From Marinobacter pelagius (GTDB taxonomy: Bacteria; Pseudomonadota; Gammaproteobacteria; Pseudomonadales; Oleiphilaceae), in the NCBI RefSeq assembly GCF_003315345.1, contig NZ_QNRO01000003.1, positions 62,001 to 126,000 of the forward strand: DNA of 64,000 nucleotides, written 5' to 3'. Both the position numbers and the translations under genes were made by a program. Below are positions 41,983 through 50,592 of this stretch, piece after piece; position 1 is the stretch's first letter, and every line of letters starts with the position of its first letter. The notes beneath the pieces were generated by a model, which was not told the DNA's origin, did no database searches, and was given only the letters and a program-made list of their open reading frames with translations.

Positions 41983-42327
41983 ATTGGATAAACTCTTGAT
42001 TGATTCTGCCTCCACGAACACCGTCCATCGGCGAATGCGGGCAGAAGCCATGATGATTCATGGAAAAATGACGACTACAGTCACACGCCGTTAGCGGCGG
42101 GACGTCCTCTGACAGGTCGTATGGAGGTTCGCAAAGCGGCTCGTTGGCCGTGATACTGCGGAATCCCTAGAGGCAGGATGCAGGCACATTAACAGAGGGT
42201 CCGGGAAATAGCTATAAGTGGTTTCATTAGCAGGCTTTCATTTTCACGAAAAGATGGAACTCCGGCGAAGGTCTCTGGTCATTAGCGGCCGTATCATCCT
42301 AAAAATCCGCCAAATTCCGGAGATTCC
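41983..42327. other. 345-nt intergenic region, rhlE leader
   Basis: Between divergent rhlE and the TlpA-like gene. I see no convincing gene, terminator or known RNA motif. A long 5' leader for rhlE, which is usual for cold-inducible DEAD-box helicases, is possible but nothing specific supports it. Confidence 0.5.
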
Positions 42328-43179
42328 ATGCTCAGCGTCGGCGTTGGTCCCCTCAGCCTGTCCATCGGGCATCTGCTTATTGTTCTGGCCTTTGTTGTGG
42401 CCCTGATTGTCGGCGCGCTCACCGGTCGCAAGCAGAAAACCCCGATATCCGGCTCCCTGGCGGACATTTTCCTGGTTGCCATGATCGGTGCCCGGATCGG
42501 GTTCTTGGTCCGTTATTTCGAGCATTACCAGGGTGACTGGCTGGGCATGATCGATATCCGCGATGGCGGTTTTGATCCGGTGACCGGCCTGATCGTGGCA
42601 CTCGTCTTTGCCGGGTACCTGATGTGGCGGCGCGCAAACATTCGCCGGGCCCTGGGCACCGCCGTTGCCGCCGGCATGATTACCTGGGGTTTCACCACCG
42701 GAGTGATTACCCTGATCAACCAACAGACCCGGGGGTTACCCGAAGTCGCGCTGACCGACCTCAACGAACAGCCGGTTAGCCTGGCCGACATTTCCGGGGG
42801 CCAGCCCGTTGTGGTGAATCTCTGGGCCACCTGGTGCCCACCATGCATTCGTGAAATGCCGGTGCTGGAGGAAGCCCAGCAACGCTACCCCGACATCAAC
42901 TTCGTGTTCGCCAACCAGGGCGAGCACCCCGAGACCATCCGCAGGTTCCTGAACGAACAGAACCTCCACCTCGACCATGTACTCAGTGACCGCCCGGGCA
43001 GTTTCGGCCGGGTCGTGGGCAGCCAGGGCTTGCCCACGACCCTGTTCTACAGCGCCGACGGCAACCTGGTGGACACCCACATGGGCGAACTGTCACGCGC
43101 CAGCCTGGCCCGGGGCCTTGAGCGCTTCGATCCAGGCTTTCTCAATTCCTCCAACTCCAAGGAATCAGCATCCCGATGA
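42328..43179 (+). CDS. TlpA-like thioredoxin with N-terminal Lgt-like membrane domain
   Basis: 283 residues. Residues 1-135 hold four hydrophobic segments with DIFLVAMIGARIGFLVRYFE and IDIRDGGFDPVTGLIVALVF, which resemble part of prolipoprotein diacylglyceryl transferase (Lgt). Residues 140-275 are a TlpA/ResA-type thioredoxin with WATWCPPC (Cys near 169 and 172) and QGLPTTLFYSADG with the cis-Pro. The thioredoxin would face the periplasm. It overlaps dsbG by 4 nt, forming a two-gene redox operon, and probably passes electrons to DsbG. The Lgt-like part lacks most catalytic regions and may be an electron-transfer domain. Confidence 0.82.
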   Translation: MLSVGVGPLSLSIGHLLIVLAFVVALIVGALTGRKQKTPISGSLADIFLVAMIGARIGFLVRYFEHYQGDWLGMIDIRDGGFDPVTGLIVALVFAGYLMWRRANIRRALGTAVAAGMITWGFTTGVITLINQQTRGLPEVALTDLNEQPVSLADISGGQPVVVNLWATWCPPCIREMPVLEEAQQRYPDINFVFANQGEHPETIRRFLNEQNLHLDHVLSDRPGSFGRVVGSQGLPTTLFYSADGNLVDTHMGELSRASLARGLERFDPGFLNSSNSKESASR

Positions 43180-43952
43180 ATACCTACCCTCTCCAACGCC
43201 TGTTCAGGGGCGCCCTGCTCTCCACAGCCCTTGTCACAGCCACCGTGCAGGCAAAGGACTACCCACCGGTTATCCAGTCACTGGAACAACAGGGCGTGAA
43301 GGTTGTAGAGAGCTTTGAAGCACCGGGCGGCCTGACCGGCTACGTCGGCGAAATGCAGGGGCGGTCTCTGGCCTTTTACCTGACACCGGATGGCGACCAC
43401 GTGATCGTCGGCACCCTGCTGGATGAAGAAGGGAACAACCTCAGTGCCGCCAGCATCCAGGAGCTGATCGAAGGCCCGAAATTCGCGGAAGCCTGGCCGC
43501 AGCTGGAGGACAGCAACTGGGTACAGGACGGCTCCAGCGATGCAGACACCATCGTTTACACCTTCACCGACCCCAACTGCCCCTATTGCTACCGGTTCCG
43601 CCAGCGTGCCGAGCCCTGGATTGAAGCCGGCGAGGTCCAGCTGCGCCATATCCTGGTGGGAATTCTGAAAGAGGACAGCCTGACCAAAGCTGCCACGATC
43701 CTCGGCAGTGAGAACCCTGAAGCCGCGCTGCACAACCACCAGGCCAGCTACGAACAGGGCGGCATCGCGGTTGACCGCAAGCTGGTGAGCGCCGCTCACA
43801 TGGACGTCAAAGCCAATAACCGACTGATGCAGGAGCTGGGCCTACGCGCCACGCCCAGCACTCTCTACAAAGACGAAGACGGCAAAGTGGTGATGGTGCA
43901 GGGCCTGCCGAATCCCCAGGCACTGGAACGCATGATGGGCCCGAAGCCCTGA
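43176..43952 (+). CDS. dsbG: Thiol:disulfide interchange protein DsbG
   Basis: 258 residues. A signal peptide (cleaved near VQA-KD) is followed by an N-terminal dimerisation domain (PPVIQSLEQQGVKVVESFEA) and a thioredoxin domain with FTDPNCPYCYRFRQRAEPW, the CPYC active site at residues 135-138, and cis-Pro at LRATPSTLYKD. DsbG reduces sulfenylated or mispaired cysteines in the periplasm and needs a membrane electron donor; the fused TlpA-like protein encoded just upstream may supply it. Confidence 0.92.
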   Translation: MNTYPLQRLFRGALLSTALVTATVQAKDYPPVIQSLEQQGVKVVESFEAPGGLTGYVGEMQGRSLAFYLTPDGDHVIVGTLLDEEGNNLSAASIQELIEGPKFAEAWPQLEDSNWVQDGSSDADTIVYTFTDPNCPYCYRFRQRAEPWIEAGEVQLRHILVGILKEDSLTKAATILGSENPEAALHNHQASYEQGGIAVDRKLVSAAHMDVKANNRLMQELGLRATPSTLYKDEDGKVVMVQGLPNPQALERMMGPKP

Positions 43953-43965
43953 GTGTTGTCTGAAA

Positions 43966-45276
43966 TCAGGCCAGCCAGGCGGTCAGAATAGCGGCGATCA
44001 GGCTGGCAAGCGTCAGCCCGGACAGGGAGAGCGGAAGACTCCAGCGGAGCGAGGCGTCTACGGCCGGGTACCCGGTCAGCCGCTCCATGATCAGGGCATT
44101 GGCGGCAAAGGGTGTCCCGAACGCGGTAATACCCCAGCCGGTCACCATACCGATACCCAAGCCGATCAGGGCCTCTGCCGGCCAGAGTGTACCCAGAACA
44201 CCGCCAATCAGTGTGCCCACCACGATCGGATTGACGCCGCCCAGGCCCGCCAGGAAATAGACCCAGGGCACGCAGGCGGCCAGAATCGGCCAGCTCCAGG
44301 CCGGCAGGTCGGCGTTACCGCTGATCTGGCCCAGAACCACGCCACTAATGACCGAACCGATAAAAGCCGAACCGCCGACAATAGCCAGCTCGTTACTGAC
44401 GTTCGCCATGTTGGCCATGGGCGGATTCTGGCGGCGGCTCCAGGCCGGCAGGCGCCCTCCCACCACAGCGCCGAGGCAGGAGAGGGTTACCGCGTAGGCG
44501 TAGCTCAGCTCGAACTGGTGGCTGAGCACGAAGACACCCACGCAGATGGCCAGAACCAGGCCACCAAACCGGAGCCAGGTTGCCACCCCGGCCTTGTCTT
44601 CCCGGGCAACCTGTTCCTGCCCGGTTTCCGGGTCTCGCCAGATCAGTCCCATAAGGATCAGCACAAACGAGAAAGGAATGGCGAGCGAGAGCAGCTCGAT
44701 ACTACCAAGGCCAGGCAACAGGGTGAGCGTGAGTACCACCGAAATCGAAAGCGGTGAGAAAGTCGGCGATACCCCGAACCCACGGAGCACCGCCCGGGTG
44801 GCGTTGCGGGTAGCAGCCGAATCACCCCCGCGGCGGATACGCTCGCCCACCAGGCTGCCGACGACCGCCACCGAGCCAAAGTTCAGGGGAATGGATACCA
44901 GGGAGGTGCCAAAGGCCAGGCTCAGGTAACGGGTCAGCGGCTTGCCACCGAAGAGGCTGGCCGAAATCCGTCGCAGGTCCCCGGAACGACCCAGTACGTT
45001 GGACAGCAGCATCACCGCCAGCACCAGCCCCGCCAGGCGGGTCATATTGTTCGCGGCATCCACAATCAGAGCGGGATCACGACCCAGCGCAAACACCAGG
45101 GCCAGCACGGCAACGGAAAACACTACCCTCGGCACCCGGCGCATGTCCTGCCAGCCCAGCAGCACCGCCAGGCCCACCGAGACTGCGCCGACAAGAGCCA
45201 TCCCCGGCAACAGGGAGAGCACCGCGGCAATCAGGGCGAGGTAGGCGAGAAGGGAACGGATCGACTGCAAGGGCAT
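43966..45276 (-). CDS. Multi-spanning inner membrane protein, transporter-like
   Basis: 436 residues with about twelve hydrophobic segments. FGTSLVSIPLNFGSVAVVGS and GWGITAFGTPFAANALIMER suggest helical hairpins like those in ion-transporter or TRAP-large families, but I do not recognise a named family. It is convergent with dsbG (13 nt between stops) and monocistronic. Solute and direction are unknown. Confidence 0.6.
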   Translation of the reverse strand: MPLQSIRSLLAYLALIAAVLSLLPGMALVGAVSVGLAVLLGWQDMRRVPRVVFSVAVLALVFALGRDPALIVDAANNMTRLAGLVLAVMLLSNVLGRSGDLRRISASLFGGKPLTRYLSLAFGTSLVSIPLNFGSVAVVGSLVGERIRRGGDSAATRNATRAVLRGFGVSPTFSPLSISVVLTLTLLPGLGSIELLSLAIPFSFVLILMGLIWRDPETGQEQVAREDKAGVATWLRFGGLVLAICVGVFVLSHQFELSYAYAVTLSCLGAVVGGRLPAWSRRQNPPMANMANVSNELAIVGGSAFIGSVISGVVLGQISGNADLPAWSWPILAACVPWVYFLAGLGGVNPIVVGTLIGGVLGTLWPAEALIGLGIGMVTGWGITAFGTPFAANALIMERLTGYPAVDASLRWSLPLSLSGLTLASLIAAILTAWLA

Positions 45277-45366
45277 GCTTCCTCAATAAGGGAGGCCCCG
45301 ATATTAAGGAAGCTATCTAGGCTCTGCCATCAGCATTTATGGGGATGGATTCTGCTCGGCCGAAGG

Positions 45367-45822
45367 CTATTTGGTGGCTGCTTCGGCGAAACTGGCCAAC
45401 GCGTTGTTCACCTTCCCCAGGACTTCGTCACAGCCTTCAATACCGTGCCGGGCTTTCAGGTAGGCAGGGTCGTTATATCCGAGCCACACCTGGCCCTGTT
45501 CGTCCTCCCAGATCAGGGCCTTCTGGGGAAGGTCCACTGCCACACTCTGGGCGCACTGCATCAGGGGCGTCCCGACTTTCGGGTTACCAAAGATCACCAG
45601 CTCCGTGGGGCGCAACTCGATACCGGCAGACTCCGCGCCAGCGGCGTGATTGATCCGGTTCATGACTGTCATGCCTTTCTCCTGCAACACGGCTTCGAGC
45701 CGGTCCGCAGTCTCTGCCACACCGTGGTTGCTCTTCACCACAATCAGCCCGTCGGCGGCATGGGCCAGTGAACCCAGCAGAAGGATGAGTACGAACGAAA
45801 CAGGTTTGATCAGAAAATTCAT
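45367..45822 (-). CDS. Exported DUF302 protein
   Basis: 151 residues from ATG 45822, selected for AAGGGG nine bases upstream and for a clean signal peptide (MNFLIKPVSFVLILLLGSLA, cleaved after HA). The DUF302 domain shows LIVVKSNHGVAETADRLEAV, RPTELVIFGNPKVGTPLMQ and LIWEDEQGQVWLGYNDPAYL. The domain is common in periplasmic or soluble proteins of unknown biochemical role. It is divergent from mltF. Confidence 0.9.
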   Translation of the reverse strand: MNFLIKPVSFVLILLLGSLAHAADGLIVVKSNHGVAETADRLEAVLQEKGMTVMNRINHAAGAESAGIELRPTELVIFGNPKVGTPLMQCAQSVAVDLPQKALIWEDEQGQVWLGYNDPAYLKARHGIEGCDEVLGKVNNALASFAEAATK

Positions 45823-45962
45823 AACGGTGGCCCCTTCAGGGAAATGTAATCTCCAGTCTAGACCACCGGGCGAATCTTGATGCATCCAATCCGGAAGTCT
45901 GGGAGTATGTCTCTGATAAGTACGTAATAATGCTTATACAGTCACCAGGCCACGGAGTTGTG

Positions 45963-47369
45963 ATGATGTCAGGTCGGATGTACAGAAGAAGTCTTCTGAT
46001 CGTACCTATCCTGCTGGCAGGCTGCGGCGAAGCCGAACTCGGGAGCGAAACCGGACTCGAAAACGAAACCGAAAACCAGCAGGTCATCAGCGAGGAACTC
46101 GCGCCCCCCTCTGAAAGCGGAATCCTCAAGGTTGCCACCCGGAACGGTTCCACCACCTATTATCTGGACCGCCACGAGAATCCGATCGGGCCCGAGCATG
46201 CATTGATCAGTGACTACGCCGCTGCCCGCGGCTGGCAGGTGGAGTGGACCATGCTCGATTCCACCAGCGACGTGCTGGATGCGCTCGCCGCCGGTAACAC
46301 TCACCTGGCCGCGGCCGGCCTGACCCATCTGCCGTCACGGGATGAACAGTTCACCCGCGGACCGGCCCATACCGAAATTACCGAACAGCTGGTGTGCCAC
46401 AGGGATGCCCGCCCCCTGCCCCGGAAACCGGATGCCATTCCCGGTACCGGGATCGTGATCACCGCCGATTCCAGCTACGCCGAAACCCTTCGCCGGCTGA
46501 ATGAACAGTACCCGGGCATCGAATTCACCGAAGATGCTGAGCGCACCACCGAAATTCTGCTGTCCGAGGTGGCCGAACGGGACATCGAGTGCACTGTCGC
46601 CGATTCCAACATCGTGCAGGTCATGCGTCGCCACTTCCCGCACCTGGAAGTGGCCATGCCCCTCACCGAAGGTCGCAATCTGGGCTGGTACCTGCCGGCC
46701 GGAGCCGACGAGCTGGCCTCGGATGCCCGGGAGTGGATGAACAGCAAGGAGGGTGACGAGGCCATCGGCGAGATGGAGCACCGTTACTATGCCTACATCG
46801 GCGAGTTCGACTTTGTTGACTTGCGGGCGCTGAACCGACGCATCGACGAACGGTTGCCAAAATTCATCGACAAGTTCGAGGAAGCAGAAGCCAAAACCGG
46901 TATGCCTGCAGATCTACTCGCCGCCCTTGCCTACCAGGAGTCCCACTGGGACCCCGCCGCAAAATCACCAACCGGGGTAAGGGGCATCATGATGCTGACC
47001 CAGCGCACTGCCGAATCCCTGGGCGTGACCAACCGCCTCGACCCCATAGCGGCCATCGACGGTGGAGCCCGCTACCTGGCCGACCGGCACCGCCGGCTGC
47101 CGGAAACAATCCCCGAGCCGGACCGCACCTTCCTGGCACTGGCCAGCTACAACATCGGCCGCGGCCATTTGCTGGACGCACGCCAGCTGGCCCGGGAGCT
47201 GGGCAAGAATCCGGATTCCTGGGAGGACATGGTGCAGGTCTTACCCCTGAAAGCCGACAAGCGCTATTACCCCAGCACCCGTTACGGCTATGCCCGGGGT
47301 TACGAGCCCGTGCACTACGTGCAGCGGATCCGGAACTACCGGGATGTGATTCGCCCGGCGTTCGAGTGA
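45963..47369 (+). CDS. mltF: Membrane-bound lytic transglycosylase F
   Basis: 468 residues from ATG 45963 (GGAG five bases upstream; ATG 45966 is equally possible). Lipobox ILLAGC makes it an outer membrane lipoprotein. An SBP-type domain (about residues 45-270) precedes the transglycosylase domain with YQESHWDPAAKSPTGVRGIM, the ES motif whose Glu near 326 is catalytic, then ASYNIGRGHL. It cleaves peptidoglycan with formation of 1,6-anhydromuropeptides. Its stop codon abuts the convergent AlmA-like gene's stop. Confidence 0.94.
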   Translation: MMSGRMYRRSLLIVPILLAGCGEAELGSETGLENETENQQVISEELAPPSESGILKVATRNGSTTYYLDRHENPIGPEHALISDYAAARGWQVEWTMLDSTSDVLDALAAGNTHLAAAGLTHLPSRDEQFTRGPAHTEITEQLVCHRDARPLPRKPDAIPGTGIVITADSSYAETLRRLNEQYPGIEFTEDAERTTEILLSEVAERDIECTVADSNIVQVMRRHFPHLEVAMPLTEGRNLGWYLPAGADELASDAREWMNSKEGDEAIGEMEHRYYAYIGEFDFVDLRALNRRIDERLPKFIDKFEEAEAKTGMPADLLAALAYQESHWDPAAKSPTGVRGIMMLTQRTAESLGVTNRLDPIAAIDGGARYLADRHRRLPETIPEPDRTFLALASYNIGRGHLLDARQLARELGKNPDSWEDMVQVLPLKADKRYYPSTRYGYARGYEPVHYVQRIRNYRDVIRPAFE

Positions 47370-48896
47370 TCAGGAACCGAACAGCGCCGAGCGCAGGGGC
47401 CGGAGAAAGCCCCGGGCCTGGCCTTCGCCGGCGCGGGAGCGTTTGCCATCGAATTCCAGGTAGCCGTCCTCGATCGGATCAAAGCGCAGGATCCTCACAT
47501 CTTCCAGATAGTTCTGCGAGGACTTCCAGGGACCTTGGGTGCCCTGACGGGGCAGACGATCCGCGGCGCGCTTGATGTAACCGGAGTTCAGGGAACCCAG
47601 GATGGTCTCCTCGCCCCGGCTGTTCTCGGTATCGCGGGCCACCACGGTGCGATAACCGCGCTTGTCCATCAGGTTGATCAGACGGCACAGGTACTCCGCA
47701 GCGATATCCACCTTCAGGGTCCATGAGATGTTGGTGTAGCCGAAAATCATGGCGGCATTGGGCACCCCTTCCACCATCACGTTCTTGTAGATCACCTTGT
47801 CCTTGAGCACCACTTCCCGGCCATCGACGCTCGGCTTGATCCCGCCCAGCATCTGGATATCCAGGCCGGTGGCCGGGATGATGATGTCCGCCTCAAGCTC
47901 CTCTCCGGACTTCAGCCGGATGCCGGTCTCGGTGAACCGCTCGATGTGATCGGTGGCAATGGAAGCCTTGCCGGCCTTGAGCGCCTTGAACAGGTCGCCA
48001 TCCTTGACCACACACAGGCGCTGATCCCACGGATTGTAGTCCGGCGTAAAGTGGCGCATATCGGCCTGGCCATCGACCTGCCGCTTGATCACCGACAGGA
48101 AAAGCCGGCGCATCGCCTTCGGGCTCTTTCGGGAACGTTGGTAAAGCAGCCTTGAGATGGAGATATTCCGGGCGCGCGTCAGCCGGTAAGCCACTTTCTC
48201 CGGCAGCACCTTCTGCAGACCCAGGGTGATCTTGTCGGTTGATGGCAGGGGCATCAGATAGGTGGGCGAGCGCTGCAGCATGGTCACATGCGCCGCCTTC
48301 TCCGCCATGGTGGGCACCAGGGTAATGGCGGTGGCGCCACTGCCAATCACCACCACCTTCTTGCCGGCATAGTCCAGGTTCTCGGGCCAGTGCTGCGGAT
48401 GCACGACCTGGCCTTTGAAATCACTCTCGCCCGGAAAGTCCGGTTTGTAGCCCCGGTCATAGTTGTAGTAACCGGTACAGCCCACCAGGAAACTGGCGGT
48501 GTAGTGTTCGGTTTCGCCGGTGGCCTCATTCTGGGCGGTCAATTTCCAGCACTTGTCCACACCCGACCAGTCCGCTGTTTTCACCGCCAGACCGTAGCGG
48601 ATGTGCCGCTCGACATCATTCTCCCGGGCAGTCTCACGAACGTAATTCTTGATCGAGGCGCCATCCGCCAACACCTTGCCACCGGTCCAGGGGCGGAAGT
48701 TGTAGCCGAAGGTGAACATGTCGGAATCGGAACGGATACCGGGATAGCGGAACAGATCCCAGGTCCCGCCAAGAGACTGCCGACGTTCCAGGATGGCGAA
48801 GGACTTGCCCGGGCACTCGCGCTTCAGGTGACACGCCATGCCAATGCCGGAAACGCCGGCGCCGATGATCAGTACGTCGAAATGATGTTGGCTCAT
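47370..48896 (-). CDS. almA: AlmA-like flavin monooxygenase
   Basis: 508 residues. FAD loop GAGVSGIG at 12-19, then GGTWDLFRYPGIRSDSDMFT at about 43-62, the stretch typical of AlmA. The NADPH loop is VVVIGSGATAITLVP. C-terminal GYTNISWTLKVDIAAEYLCR also matches. AlmA has been linked to long-chain alkane use in Acinetobacter, Alcanivorax and Marinobacter relatives, with NADPH and O2. Distinct from the Baeyer-Villiger-like protein at 26679, it lacks the FxGxxxHxxxW pattern in that exact form. It stands alone, convergent with mltF. Confidence 0.85.
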   Translation of the reverse strand: MSQHHFDVLIIGAGVSGIGMACHLKRECPGKSFAILERRQSLGGTWDLFRYPGIRSDSDMFTFGYNFRPWTGGKVLADGASIKNYVRETARENDVERHIRYGLAVKTADWSGVDKCWKLTAQNEATGETEHYTASFLVGCTGYYNYDRGYKPDFPGESDFKGQVVHPQHWPENLDYAGKKVVVIGSGATAITLVPTMAEKAAHVTMLQRSPTYLMPLPSTDKITLGLQKVLPEKVAYRLTRARNISISRLLYQRSRKSPKAMRRLFLSVIKRQVDGQADMRHFTPDYNPWDQRLCVVKDGDLFKALKAGKASIATDHIERFTETGIRLKSGEELEADIIIPATGLDIQMLGGIKPSVDGREVVLKDKVIYKNVMVEGVPNAAMIFGYTNISWTLKVDIAAEYLCRLINLMDKRGYRTVVARDTENSRGEETILGSLNSGYIKRAADRLPRQGTQGPWKSSQNYLEDVRILRFDPIEDGYLEFDGKRSRAGEGQARGFLRPLRSALFGS

Positions 48897-49031
48897 TGTG
48901 CTTGCCTCGCTGGTAATGCGGACGCTTTGCCGGCTTCCTGTAGAAGTTTAGACACGAGCCGGATCGTTATGCTTCAACAGTAACGAGTTCCACTGTGTCG
49001 CAAATTGGCCCACGCCACACGAGGTGCATGT

Positions 49032-50465
49032 TCAAACGGTCAGTCGCCTGAGCACTTCCTTGAACCGGATGGCCTCTTTTCTCAACGAATCCCGGTTCAG
49101 CATACCCACCCCCATGATCAATCCACTGCGCCGGTCTCCCTCGGCACAGACGGCACTGAGTGGTTTGACAATAAAGTGTTCCCGGAACAGCTGTCTGGTG
49201 ATCAGGACGTCGTCTACCGAGTCCGCGAACCGGGCGCAAAGGCTGATGGCGTGGCTGGGGGCTGACATCTGCTTGATGGCCGGCACCTGGCGGAGCTGAT
49301 CGTGCATGACCTGTTGCCTGGCCAGATACTCCTTCTGGATGCGCTGGTACCACAGGTCCAGATCGCCATTGGCGATGAAGGTCGCAAGCACCGCCTGATC
49401 CAGCATCCGTCCTTCCCGGAAAACCTCGCTGCGCAGCCGGCTGATCGTGGCCGCGAGGTGGTGTGGAACCACCAGGTAACCCAGACGTAAGCCGGGAAAC
49501 AGGAGCTTGGAGAACGAGCCTGCGAGGATATGCTTCTGCGAACGCGGATCGAATACCAGCCGGGTATCGCGCTGGCCGTTGAATTCATAGTCATCCTCGA
49601 TGATGTAATCCGGTGACAGCCGCTGCGCCAGAGCCTCCTTGTCCGCCCTTGAGGTCGGCACACTGAGCGGGTAATGCTGGGAACCGGTGAGATACAGCAA
49701 TTTCGGCGACGGCTGCGCCTCACCTCGGTGCCCCTCACCGGGATACCAGGGCAGCATCTCGAGCCTGAGCCCACAGGCTGTGAATACATTTCGCGCCCCC
49801 CAGTAACAGGGCGACTCCGTCACTACCCGGTCACCGTTATCTGCCAGCGCGAGTGCACAGAGTTCCAGACCATTGTGGGTACCCTCGGTAATGATGATCT
49901 GTTCGGTATCACAGTCAAAATGCCGCCAGCGCCGGAGAAAATCCCGTATTGCCCGTTTCAGCGGGCCATAGCCTCCGGTTGAGTAGGACAACAGCAAAGC
50001 GTTTTGCGGCACCGTGACACTGGCATACAGCTGGCGCCATTTACGCATCGGGAACTGCCCTATATCCGGTATCCCTGGCACGAAGGCGCCGCTCTGGACT
50101 TCCGCTGCCCCGGGCTGGCTAAGCAGTTCACGGGCTCGATCCGACAAGCCGTCCAGGGCTGGTCGGGCCGGCAGAGCGGATCCGGATGATGGCCGATGGG
50201 TCCAGGTGCCCTGGCCATGACCGGTCACCAACAGCCCTTCCTCCGCCAGCGTGTTAATAGCCCCGGCGAGGGTATTACGGGCGAGGCCCAGCGCACTGCA
50301 GATACGGCGATGGGAAGGCAGCTTCATGCCCGACGGCCAGTCCTGCTCAATCAGATGGCGCAGCGCCTGCTGTACCCGGACCTGTTTGCTGAGGCTCTTC
50401 GGCTGTTGCTGGTACCGGCGAGTCAGGCTCGCGAGCGGATTGGTTGGTGTTAGGTCTTCGGTCAT
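49032..50465 (-). CDS. MocR/GabR-family regulator with aminotransferase domain
   Basis: 477 residues. An N-terminal GntR winged helix (QQALRHLIEQDWPSGMKLPS, then LGLARNTLAGAINTLAEEGL) is joined to a class I aminotransferase-like domain with ITEGTHNGLELCALAL, IIEDDYEFNG and AGSFSKLLFPGLRLGY, which holds the PLP lysine near residue 318. In GabR the PLP domain senses GABA and activates gabDT/gabTD. Here the gene is divergent from gabD-gabT with direct repeats between, so the same role is very likely. Confidence 0.92.
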   Translation of the reverse strand: MTEDLTPTNPLASLTRRYQQQPKSLSKQVRVQQALRHLIEQDWPSGMKLPSHRRICSALGLARNTLAGAINTLAEEGLLVTGHGQGTWTHRPSSGSALPARPALDGLSDRARELLSQPGAAEVQSGAFVPGIPDIGQFPMRKWRQLYASVTVPQNALLLSYSTGGYGPLKRAIRDFLRRWRHFDCDTEQIIITEGTHNGLELCALALADNGDRVVTESPCYWGARNVFTACGLRLEMLPWYPGEGHRGEAQPSPKLLYLTGSQHYPLSVPTSRADKEALAQRLSPDYIIEDDYEFNGQRDTRLVFDPRSQKHILAGSFSKLLFPGLRLGYLVVPHHLAATISRLRSEVFREGRMLDQAVLATFIANGDLDLWYQRIQKEYLARQQVMHDQLRQVPAIKQMSAPSHAISLCARFADSVDDVLITRQLFREHFIVKPLSAVCAEGDRRSGLIMGVGMLNRDSLRKEAIRFKEVLRRLTV

Positions 50466-50494
50466 GGCGGGCCCGTATCAGGATAGGCCACTTC

Positions 50495-50526
50495 AAAGTG
50501 GTCCAGTTGAACTCGAAAGTGGTTCA
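50495..50526. promoter_or_regulatory. Direct repeats AAAGTGGTYCA, candidate MocR operator
   Basis: AAAGTGGTCCA (50495-50505) and AAAGTGGTTCA (50516-50526) are direct repeats exactly 21 bp apart in the 127-nt region between the regulator and gabD. The first is also part of the palindrome CCACTTCAAAGTGG. Direct repeats on one DNA face are the known binding layout for GabR-type dimers. Confidence 0.6.
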
Positions 50527-50592
50527 TGTGCAGCCCTTAGCCTACCTGCTAGGGTGCTCGGCATTCCAGTCATTTTAGAGAGGAATCGGCTC

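Noticed and set aside
50251-50592. Extended N-terminus of gabD starting at 50251
   Set aside because: It would cross the MocR gene and operator; ATG 50593 has a good ribosome binding site and gives the usual length.
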